This document shows, one piece after another, positions 16,757-24,194 of a DNA stretch of 64,000 nucleotides. Both the position numbers and the translations under genes were made by a program. The stretch's first letter is position 1; each line of letters begins with the position of its first letter. Source of the stretch: Campylobacter magnus (GTDB taxonomy: Bacteria; Campylobacterota; Campylobacteria; Campylobacterales; Campylobacteraceae). The stretch lies in NCBI RefSeq assembly GCF_028649595.1, contig NZ_JAQSLK010000001.1:310001-374000 (forward strand), given 5' to 3'. The notes beneath the pieces were generated by a model, which made no database searches, was not told the origin of the DNA, and was given only the letters and a program-made list of their open reading frames with translations.

Positions 16757-18055
16757 ATGAAAACAGTATATCTTGGAATGACTGGAGATATTATTCATCC
16801 TGGTCTAATATCTATCATTCAAAAAGGTGTAGAATACGGTGAGCTTACAATAGGATTACTCACAGACAAAGCAATAGCTACTCATAAACGCTTGCCGTAT
16901 CTTACTTATTCTCAACGCAAACAAATTGTAGAAAATATAAAAGGTGTAAGCAAAGTTATCCCTCAAGATGAATGGAGTTATATACCAAATTTAAGACTTT
17001 TAAAACCTGATTACATAATCCATGGGGATGATTGGAAGGAAGGTAAAAACTCTAAGCTAAGAGCTGAAGTTTTTGAAGTGATGAAAGAATGGGGTGGAGA
17101 GGTCATAGAAATCCCATATACAAAAGGCATAGATCAAACAGCCCTAGATAGTGATAGCAAAATTATAGCAAGCACACCAGAGGTTCGTCTGCGTTCTTTG
17201 CGCCGCTTGCTTGATGCAAAGGACTTTTTGCGCTTTATGGAGGCACATTCTGGACTTAGTGGGCTTATAGTAGAGCATGCTAAAGTGGAATGTAAAAATA
17301 TCACAAAACGCTTTGATGGTATGTGGTCATCAAGCCTGACTGATTCAGCCACAAAAGGCAAGCCAGATATCGAAGCAGTAGACCTTACAAGCCGCTTACA
17401 AGGGCTTAGTGATATTTTAGAATGTACTACAAAGCCAATCATTTTTGATGGAGATACTGGAGGAATTGCAGAGCACTTTGTTTTTATGGTAAGAACTTTG
17501 GAGAGAAATGGTGTTTCAGCTGTGATTATAGAAGATAAAATGGGGCTTAAAAAGAACTCACTTTTTGGTACAGCTGTCAAACAAGAACTAGCTAGCACAG
17601 AAGAGTTTTGCAATAAAATTGCTATGGGAAAAAAAGCTCAGCTTACTGATGAGTTTATGATAATAGCGCGAATTGAAGAGCTAATCGCTGGCAAAAGCGT
17701 AAGTGATGCACTAACAAGAGCTTTTGCTAGTGTAGAAGCTGGTGCCGATGGTATAATGATACACAGTAAAAAAAAGAGTGGTGAAGACATAAAAGAGTTT
17801 TGTCTAGAATTTCGCAAAAAATACTCTAGAATTCCTTTGGTTCTAGTTCCTACTTCATATAATCACATAAAAGAAGCTGAGCTAGCAAACTGGGGGGCAA
17901 ATATAATAATCTACGCAAATCACTTGTTGCGTGCATCATATCCTGCTATGCAAAAGTGTGCTAAAAGTATATTGCAAAACGAACGCTCATTAGAGGCTGA
18001 TGAGTTATGTATGTCTATAAAAAATGTAATAGAGCTAATACCACAAGGTGTATAA
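16757..18055 (+). CDS. aepX: Phosphoenolpyruvate mutase with N-terminal cytidylyltransferase-like domain
   Basis: The 432-residue protein catalyses PEP to phosphonopyruvate, the C-P bond-forming first step of phosphonate synthesis. The mutase domain (about 135-432) has the family motif EDKMGLKKNS (259-268, EDKxxxxxNS), plus DGMWSSSLTDSATKGKPDIE and IIFDGDTGG. Residues 1-130 match the TagD-like cytidylyltransferase domain fused to many PEP mutases (YLGMTGDIIHPGL, TYSQRK, IIHGDDW). The second His of the HxGH motif is Leu here (HPGL, residues 14-17), so this domain may be catalytically weak. Unlike its AT-rich neighbours it contains palindrome-derived codons (YSRIPLVLV). It is followed 9 bp later by the decarboxylase. 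Confidence 0.93.
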   Translation: MKTVYLGMTGDIIHPGLISIIQKGVEYGELTIGLLTDKAIATHKRLPYLTYSQRKQIVENIKGVSKVIPQDEWSYIPNLRLLKPDYIIHGDDWKEGKNSKLRAEVFEVMKEWGGEVIEIPYTKGIDQTALDSDSKIIASTPEVRLRSLRRLLDAKDFLRFMEAHSGLSGLIVEHAKVECKNITKRFDGMWSSSLTDSATKGKPDIEAVDLTSRLQGLSDILECTTKPIIFDGDTGGIAEHFVFMVRTLERNGVSAVIIEDKMGLKKNSLFGTAVKQELASTEEFCNKIAMGKKAQLTDEFMIIARIEELIAGKSVSDALTRAFASVEAGADGIMIHSKKKSGEDIKEFCLEFRKKYSRIPLVLVPTSYNHIKEAELANWGANIIIYANHLLRASYPAMQKCAKSILQNERSLEADELCMSIKNVIELIPQGV

Positions 18056-18064
18056 GGTAACAAA

Positions 18065-19168
18065 ATGATAGATATAAAAGAGTTTTTTGCTGAGCTTAGT
18101 GTAAATGGCATTGAGTTTTTTAGCGGTGTACCCGACTCTTTGCTAAAAAGCTTTTGTGCTTATGCTGGCAAAAATGCAAAAAAACACATAATAGCACAAA
18201 ATGAAGGTGGAGCAGTAGCGCTAGGTGCTGGATATCATCTAGCCACTGGTAAGATTCCACTTATATATATGCAAAACTCAGGTATAGGCAATGCTATAAA
18301 TCCGCTTTTATCTTTATGCGATGAGCTTGTGTATGCTTTGCCTTGTTTGCTTTTAATCGGTTGGCGTGGAGAACCTGGCATAAAAGACGAGCCACAACAC
18401 ATAAGGCAAGGTGAAGTAACATGCGAGCTTTTAAATTCATCTAGAATTCCCTATGAGATTTTGGACCCAGATTGCTACAAAGAGCAATTAAATAAAGCAT
18501 TTAAGTATATGATAACAAAATCTGCACCCTTTGCTTTGGTAGCAAGAAAAGGAACTTTTAGTGAGTTTAAAGCTGAAGACTCTACTTTTTTTAGCACTGC
18601 TTTAAGTAGAGAAAAAGCTATAGAAATTTGTATAAAAGAGTTAAAAAACTCGGTCTTTATCTCTACTACTGGCATGGCAAGTAGAGAGCTTTTTGAGCTT
18701 AGAGAAAGTTTAAACCAAAGTCATACGAGTGATTTTCTTTGTGTGGGAAACATGGGACATGCTAGTTCTATAGCCCTTTCTATCGCTAATGAGAAAAAAA
18801 ATAGTCATATAGTCTGTATAGATGGTGATGGAGCAACCCTTATGCACATGGGTGCAATGGCGATAATCGGCTCTCAAAAGCCAAAAAATCTACTTCATAT
18901 CGTGCTAAATAATGCTGCTCACGACTCAGTGGGAGCTCAGCCAACTTGTGCCAATAAGATTGATTTATGTGCTATTGCTAAGGCCTGTGGCTATGATAAG
19001 GCGATATGTGCAAATGATGAAATTAGTCTACAAAATGCTCTTAATGGTATAAAAAATGAACTCACATTTTTAGAAATAAAAGTAAAAATCGGCGCAAGAA
19101 GCGACCTAGGCAGACCAACAACTACGCCTGCACAAAATAAAAAGAATTTTATGGAATTTTTAAAATGA
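18065..19168 (+). CDS. aepY: Phosphonopyruvate decarboxylase (TPP-dependent)
   Basis: The 367-residue enzyme converts phosphonopyruvate to phosphonoacetaldehyde, the irreversible step that pulls the unfavourable mutase reaction. The N terminus reads FFSGVPDSLLKSFCAYA and HIIAQNEGGAVALGAGYHLATG. The TPP/Mg motif is CIDGDGATLMHMGAMAI ending in VLNN (about residues 250-282), followed by AAHDSVGAQPT, a signature of this family. It forms an operon with the mutase and has a four-base ATGA overlap with the next gene. A palindrome remnant encodes NSSRIPYEI. The product could go to 2-aminoethylphosphonate or 2-hydroxyethylphosphonate, but no transaminase is seen in the window. Confidence 0.93.
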   Translation: MIDIKEFFAELSVNGIEFFSGVPDSLLKSFCAYAGKNAKKHIIAQNEGGAVALGAGYHLATGKIPLIYMQNSGIGNAINPLLSLCDELVYALPCLLLIGWRGEPGIKDEPQHIRQGEVTCELLNSSRIPYEILDPDCYKEQLNKAFKYMITKSAPFALVARKGTFSEFKAEDSTFFSTALSREKAIEICIKELKNSVFISTTGMASRELFELRESLNQSHTSDFLCVGNMGHASSIALSIANEKKNSHIVCIDGDGATLMHMGAMAIIGSQKPKNLLHIVLNNAAHDSVGAQPTCANKIDLCAIAKACGYDKAICANDEISLQNALNGIKNELTFLEIKVKIGARSDLGRPTTTPAQNKKNFMEFLK

Positions 19169-19893
19169 AAATAGCTATATTATCTGATATACATGGCAAT
19201 CTAGAAGCATTTGATTCGGTTCTAAAATATATAGATACTCAAAAAGATATAAATGCTTTTTTATTTTTAGGTGATTTAATAGACTATGGCCCACATTCAA
19301 ATGAAGTTATAGAGATGATAAAAAATATAAAATTGCCGATTTTATGTAACATATGGGGGAATCATGAGTATGCAATTATAAATAAAAATTATGAAAAATT
19401 TTCTTCTGCAAGAGCAATAGAATCGGCAAAATATACTTTTTCCAAATTAAGCAAAAAAAGTATAGATTACATAAAATTTAATATGAAAAATGAAGCAATG
19501 CTAGAACTTAATATTTCTCAGCTCAAGTGCTTATGCATCCATGGTAATATTGAAGATAATTATTGGGGAAAATTATCTTTAAGTGATAATTTAAATGAGT
19601 ATTTCGAGTATGATTTTGTATTTTCCGGACATTCTCACGAACCACATTTTTTTGAAAAATATTATAAAATTAACAATAAAGCAAAAAGAAATAGAAAAAA
19701 AACTATTTTTATCAATCCTGGCTCAGTCGGTCAACCTAGAAATCAAAATTCTATGGCACAGTTTGCAATAGTTGATATTATAACGCAAGAAGTAATTTTT
19801 AAAAAAATTAAATACAATATAGAAAAAGAAATGTATTGTTTTAGTAATAATGTAGATATATTTTATAAAAATAGATTGAAATACGGAGTTTAA
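19165..19893 (+). CDS. Calcineurin-like metallophosphoesterase (YfcE/MJ0936 type)
   Basis: The 242-residue protein carries the dimetal phosphoesterase motifs in order: DIHGN (residues 8-12), GDLIDYGP, GNHEY, CIHGN and SGHSHEPH, then NPGSVGQPR. These define small cytoplasmic phosphodiesterases or phosphatases. It overlaps the phosphonopyruvate decarboxylase by ATGA, so it belongs to the phosphonate operon and may remove phosphate from, or hydrolyse, an intermediate. The substrate is unknown. Codon use is very AT-rich, unlike the two preceding genes. Confidence 0.8.
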   Translation: MKIAILSDIHGNLEAFDSVLKYIDTQKDINAFLFLGDLIDYGPHSNEVIEMIKNIKLPILCNIWGNHEYAIINKNYEKFSSARAIESAKYTFSKLSKKSIDYIKFNMKNEAMLELNISQLKCLCIHGNIEDNYWGKLSLSDNLNEYFEYDFVFSGHSHEPHFFEKYYKINNKAKRNRKKTIFINPGSVGQPRNQNSMAQFAIVDIITQEVIFKKIKYNIEKEMYCFSNNVDIFYKNRLKYGV

Positions 19894-19895
19894 GA

Positions 19896-20888
19896 ATGGC
19901 AGATTTATATGTAATAAGTGGTGTTAGTGGCATGACTGGCAACGAATTAGCTAGGCAACTTCTAAAAGAAGATAATTATGTAATTGGATTTGATAATTTT
20001 TTTGCTTCTAGTATTAAAACAATAGATGACATACTATCAATAAAAAATTTTGAGTTTTATGAATATGATTTAAATAATATAGGCAGCATGGAAGAAATTG
20101 AGCAAATCGTAAAAAATAAAAAAGAAAACTTTTCTCGTTTGATATATATAAATTGTGCTGCTGTTGTCCATACAGAATATTTCTATGAAGTAAATAGTAC
20201 TTTTAATACTAATGTACTTGGCATGAAAAACTTTTTAGAACAGGCAATAAGGCAAAAGGCTGATATTTTTATAAATTGTTCAACTTCAGAAGTGTATTCT
20301 ATGCAATCATGTAAAGATGATAATGCAGGCATGAAAGAGAGCGATTTTATAACAATGTCAAACGCAGAGCATAGCCAAAGAACTAGTTACGCTACCGGCA
20401 AACTTCTAACTGAATTTTTCATGAAAGATGCTGTTGATAAAAATAAAATAAAAGGTTGTTCTATACGCTTTGCAAATGTGTATAGTAAAAATGAGTTATA
20501 TCCTAAGCATATAATACCTCATATATTAACTTCTTTATTTAGAAATAAGGAGGTAATATTATTAGAAAATTCTAAAGAAAACAAAAGAACATTTTTAAAT
20601 AACATTGACAGCTGCTCAGCTATAATAGCTTTAATAAACTCTCAAGATGCGCTAGATGGTTCTATTTACAATGTAGCAACCGATGAAGAAATATCTATCT
20701 TAGACCTTGTTTCGCTTTGTGCTAAAAAACTCAATATAGACAATCCGAAAATAGTTTTTAGTGGATATCGAAAATCTGATCCTAAACGAAGAATTTTAGA
20801 TATTTCAAAAATTAAAAGCAAAACCAAGTGGATTCCAAAAATAAACTTAGAAAAAGGAATCGAAATGTGTATAAAAGAACTAATATGA
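19896..20888 (+). CDS. NAD-dependent sugar epimerase/dehydratase (extended SDR)
   Basis: A 330-residue extended short-chain dehydrogenase. The N-terminal dinucleotide loop reads ISGVSGMTGNELARQLL, then NCAAVVHTEYFYEVN, a Ser region NCSTSEVYSM and the catalytic pair in SYATGKLLTEF (YxxxK). The C terminus (DPKRRILDISKIKSKTKWIPKINLEKGIE) is the usual NDP-sugar-binding tail. It probably makes a nucleotide sugar for the island glycan. It lies 2 bp after the phosphoesterase and overlaps the next gene by ATGA. Confidence 0.8.
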   Translation: MADLYVISGVSGMTGNELARQLLKEDNYVIGFDNFFASSIKTIDDILSIKNFEFYEYDLNNIGSMEEIEQIVKNKKENFSRLIYINCAAVVHTEYFYEVNSTFNTNVLGMKNFLEQAIRQKADIFINCSTSEVYSMQSCKDDNAGMKESDFITMSNAEHSQRTSYATGKLLTEFFMKDAVDKNKIKGCSIRFANVYSKNELYPKHIIPHILTSLFRNKEVILLENSKENKRTFLNNIDSCSAIIALINSQDALDGSIYNVATDEEISILDLVSLCAKKLNIDNPKIVFSGYRKSDPKRRILDISKIKSKTKWIPKINLEKGIEMCIKELI

Positions 20889-21628
20889 AAATTCTAATTT
20901 TAAGCACTGCCGGAATTTCTTCTAGATTTAATACTTCTTTAAAAAGTAAAAAACCAGTGTTAAAATCTATTTTTTATAAAAACACTCCAAAACACTCTTT
21001 GCTTGGAAGATTTTTAGAATTTCATAAATATTTTGATAAAATTATTATAGTAGGTGGATTTTTATTTAATGAATTAGAAGCAACTCTGAAATATTTTAAT
21101 ACAAACAATATAGATTTAATTTATAATGATAAATATAACAGTTTAGGAAGTGGTTACAGTCTATACCTTGGATTAAAAAAAACATTAGAATATAATTTTA
21201 GTGAAATCATATTTTCCGAGGGGGATCTATTTGTAGATAAAGATAATTTTTTAAAAATTATAAAATCTCCAAAAGATACTATAAGTATAAATAATCATGA
21301 TATATATGCAAATAAGTCGGTATCTCTATACATAAACACTAAAAATCATATAAAGTATATTTATGATAAATCGCACAACTCATTAGAGATTTTAGAACCT
21401 TTTACTGCTATTTTCAATTCTGCACAAATATGGAAATTTTCAAACACCAAAAAAATAAGAAATATAATCAATAAATGTCAAGAAAGTATATTTAAAGATA
21501 CAAATTTAGAATTTATACAAAAATATTTTAGTGATGTGGATATAAATAATTGTGCTATAATAAAGTTTAAGAAATGGATAAATTGTAACACAATAGATGA
21601 TTTTGAAAAAATAAATTTTAGAGGATAG
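20885..21628 (+). CDS. Nucleotidyltransferase-fold protein (NTP transferase)
   Basis: A 247-residue protein starting MKILILSTAGISSRFN, a variant of the glycine-rich loop of sugar or choline nucleotidyltransferases (usual form AAGxGxR). NSLGSGYSLYLGLKK and SEGDLFVD correspond to the substrate-binding and metal-binding parts. An upstream in-frame start at 20828 is possible, but the ATG at 20885 overlaps the previous stop (ATGA) and begins the fold correctly. In this context it is a candidate for making the CDP-linked donor used by the LicD-like proteins. That role is an inference. There is 3 bp to the next gene. Confidence 0.65.
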   Translation: MKILILSTAGISSRFNTSLKSKKPVLKSIFYKNTPKHSLLGRFLEFHKYFDKIIIVGGFLFNELEATLKYFNTNNIDLIYNDKYNSLGSGYSLYLGLKKTLEYNFSEIIFSEGDLFVDKDNFLKIIKSPKDTISINNHDIYANKSVSLYINTKNHIKYIYDKSHNSLEILEPFTAIFNSAQIWKFSNTKKIRNIINKCQESIFKDTNLEFIQKYFSDVDINNCAIIKFKKWINCNTIDDFEKINFRG

Positions 21629-21631
21629 ATT

Positions 21632-22807
21632 ATGTTGGAACAAAAACTCCAAAATATCAAAAAACAAATATTACAAAAACAAAAAATACGAATAATGATA
21701 ATAGGGTTAGGAAGTGTTGGTAATTATTTATTAAATTATCTATTATCTAGCAGTGATGAATATATAGAGATTTGTGTTTGCGGTAGAGATAAAGAAAAAA
21801 TGAGTTTAGATGTAAACATAGCTACTATATCATCTGCTATAAGACAACAAAATAAAACAAAAGTATCCATAATTGGCGATATAGATCTTTCAAGTATACA
21901 ACAAATCACTGATGCAATAAACACTTTTAAGCCAAATATAATAGTAAATAGCAGTAGAGCATACACAGGATTAAAATATGGCAGTATATCATGGCACAAC
22001 CTAAGAGCTTATGGAATTTGGTCGCCACTTGCTATGCGCTTTACAAAAAATATCATGCAGGCATATGATAATGCTAATTCCGATGCAATAGTGATAAACA
22101 CATCATACTCAGACGCAACAATACCATGGTTAAAAAGTGCAAACAAATCATATCCTGACTTTGGTAGTGGAAATATAAACCACCTTATACCGCGCATTAA
22201 ACTTGCTGTATCAAGTGCACTAGATATAAAAGATTGGTGGAATATAGACATAACATTTGCTGTATCGCACTTTCATGATGTAGTAATAAGCAAAGAAGGT
22301 CATAGCGAAGGTATAGATATGCTAATAGACATAAGATATAATAACAAAAAAATAAACATAAATATAAATGATGTTTTAGCAAAATGCAATATATCAATGC
22401 CAACGAATGCTACAAGAAATCAAATGAATGCTTCTAGTAACTACGAAATTATTAAAGCTATCTTGAATGCTACAAGATTCAAAAAAATTATTAAGTTACA
22501 CTGCCCTGGTGTTTTTGGTGAGATAGGCGGATATCCGGTGATAATTAATGGTAAAAGATTAAGTGCTTATTTTTGTGAAGATTATTTTACCATAGAACAA
22601 ATGCGATTAAAAAATAAGGAATCGATATATTTGGATGGCATAGAAGATATTCAAAATGGCACTCTAATTTACACAGATGAGCTAATACAAAAAACAAAAA
22701 AAGCTTTCAATGTAGAACTACCAAAATATGTACAACTAAACGAAATAGAACAAGTAAGTGATTTCATAATAAAAAATATCATATTAAGAAATATAGAAAG
22801 TAAATAG
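21632..22807 (+). CDS. Unrecognised Rossmann-fold protein in the phosphonate cluster
   Basis: The 391-residue protein has a clear NAD(P)-binding start (IRIMIIGLGSVGNYLLNYLLS), a putative nucleotide-discriminating segment CGRDKEKM, and then NIIVNSSRAYTG and VINTSYSDATIPWL. The second half does not match a family I can name, and includes AVSHFHDVVISKEGH and CPGVFGEIGGYPVIINGKRLSAYF. Because the cluster makes phosphonoacetaldehyde but lacks the usual transaminase or iron alcohol dehydrogenase, this protein is a candidate reductase for that step or for another intermediate. It is tightly packed between the nucleotidyltransferase and the second LicD-like gene. Confidence 0.6.
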   Translation: MLEQKLQNIKKQILQKQKIRIMIIGLGSVGNYLLNYLLSSSDEYIEICVCGRDKEKMSLDVNIATISSAIRQQNKTKVSIIGDIDLSSIQQITDAINTFKPNIIVNSSRAYTGLKYGSISWHNLRAYGIWSPLAMRFTKNIMQAYDNANSDAIVINTSYSDATIPWLKSANKSYPDFGSGNINHLIPRIKLAVSSALDIKDWWNIDITFAVSHFHDVVISKEGHSEGIDMLIDIRYNNKKINININDVLAKCNISMPTNATRNQMNASSNYEIIKAILNATRFKKIIKLHCPGVFGEIGGYPVIINGKRLSAYFCEDYFTIEQMRLKNKESIYLDGIEDIQNGTLIYTDELIQKTKKAFNVELPKYVQLNEIEQVSDFIIKNIILRNIESK

Positions 22808-22811
22808 AAAC

Positions 22812-23690
22812 ATGAAAAAAATAGTAATCTTTGGCACTGGTAATGCCGGCAGAGCTATATATAGAACATTCAAAGACAATAAAGAATATAAAATAGTGGC
22901 TTTTATAGATAATAATAAAGACATGGTTGGTAAGGATTACAAAGGAATTTCTATATTTTCTCCAAATGAGTATGACAAACTAGAATTTGATTATATTGCA
23001 TATGGCGGGGTTTGGCATAAACAGATGAAAACTCAGCTAAAAAACCTTGGAATTCTAGATGAAAAAATAAAACTAATAAGCGAAGATGAGCTAATATATA
23101 CAAGTGATGAGAGAGAAAAATCGGTAGATAATATAGTAAAAAAACTTGATGAGTATTTACAAAGCAAAAATATAGAATATTATTTAGAAGGTAGTAGTGG
23201 ACTATATCTATTAAGAGGAAAGTCCCTAAGTTATGGATCTGATGTGGATATTTTTGTATTAAAATACGATGAATTACTTATTCTAGCGCAAGAATTGCCT
23301 AAAATTTTTAGCGATTTAAATATAGAAATAGTAAAGTTTCAAAAAGATGATTTGGTTCGTAAAAAAAACCAAATCGACCGTATATGCATAACAGATAATA
23401 GCGAAGAAAAAGTCATCATAGATATAGGTATGCCAGATGAATATGGTGAATATTTAGTGACAAACTATAATAATAATAAATTTTTTTATATACCAAAATG
23501 GGTGTACGAGGGTGGCTTTGTAAGAATGCCATATAAAAATTTTTATGTAAGCATGTTAGCAAAATACGATGATTTTTTTACTATTACTTATGGCAAAAAC
23601 TACATTGAAGTGCCAAAAAGTTGGAGCGAAAGTGATTATGGTAATCTAGTAAGTATTGATGAGCTAAAACAAATGTGTAAGAAAAAATAA
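22812..23690 (+). CDS. LicD-like transferase with N-terminal nucleotide-binding-type domain, copy 2
   Basis: The 292-residue protein has the same two-domain plan as the gene at 14947: an N-terminal FGTGNAGRAIYRTFK and FIDNNKDMVGKDY segment, then a C-terminal LicD/nucleotidyltransferase part with EGSSGLYLLRGKSLSYGSDVDIFVL and the tail YIEVPKSWSESDYGNL. The metal-binding pair is DVD. The two copies bracket the phosphonate genes. They diverge enough to act on different acceptors or donors. It is the last + strand gene of the island and converges with the acetyltransferase gene 6 bp away. Confidence 0.65.
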   Translation: MKKIVIFGTGNAGRAIYRTFKDNKEYKIVAFIDNNKDMVGKDYKGISIFSPNEYDKLEFDYIAYGGVWHKQMKTQLKNLGILDEKIKLISEDELIYTSDEREKSVDNIVKKLDEYLQSKNIEYYLEGSSGLYLLRGKSLSYGSDVDIFVLKYDELLILAQELPKIFSDLNIEIVKFQKDDLVRKKNQIDRICITDNSEEKVIIDIGMPDEYGEYLVTNYNNNKFFYIPKWVYEGGFVRMPYKNFYVSMLAKYDDFFTITYGKNYIEVPKSWSESDYGNLVSIDELKQMCKKK

Positions 23691-23696
23691 ATTATG

Positions 23697-24194
23697 CTAT
23701 AAAAAATATATTTTATTTGATAATAAATCTATTTTTTCTTTTATTTTTTTATTTTTGATTTGTAAATCAGCCTTTTTTAGCTCTAAATGAAAAAAATCAC
23801 TATCCTCAGCTTTAATCTTAAAGCCAAAAAATTGATTTAATTCTAGTGCTTTTACATTTGTTTTTCTTATATCTGCTCGTAAAAGCTCCCTACTCTCCAA
23901 GCATTTTTGCAAAAATCTATAAGCACAAGCAAACTTTAAAAATGGATTTATCTCAGGGGCAAAAAACACTCCCCAAAAATCATTATTTACATTTACCCCA
24001 CCTAGCAAAATATCATTTTCATAAATAGCAAAGTATCTGCCACTCTTTAAATTCTCGCACCACGCAAGGTGATTTTCTAGCAAAATCGCGCTAGTATCAT
24101 TAGAGCTAAACCTTACTTCATCGCTGTTTCTAAGCTCTAAAAGCCTTTTATGCTCACTTAAACTTAAAAGTTTATAATCTTTAAAAACTATCAA
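23697..24194 (-). CDS. GNAT-type N-acetyl/acyltransferase (PseH-like)
   Basis: The 165-residue protein has the LSEHKRLLELRNSDEVRF and HLAWCENLKSGRYFAIYENDILLGGVNV pattern seen in PseH and related sugar N-acyltransferases, with a GNAT fold ending LNQFFGFKIKAED. A Lys-rich tail follows. It overlaps the AMP-ligase gene by ATGA, so it is probably the last step of the acyl-modification module: moving an acyl group, from ACP or CoA, to an amino sugar. The donor is not known. Confidence 0.65.
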   Translation of the reverse strand: MIVFKDYKLLSLSEHKRLLELRNSDEVRFSSNDTSAILLENHLAWCENLKSGRYFAIYENDILLGGVNVNNDFWGVFFAPEINPFLKFACAYRFLQKCLESRELLRADIRKTNVKALELNQFFGFKIKAEDSDFFHLELKKADLQIKNKKIKEKIDLLSNKIYFL

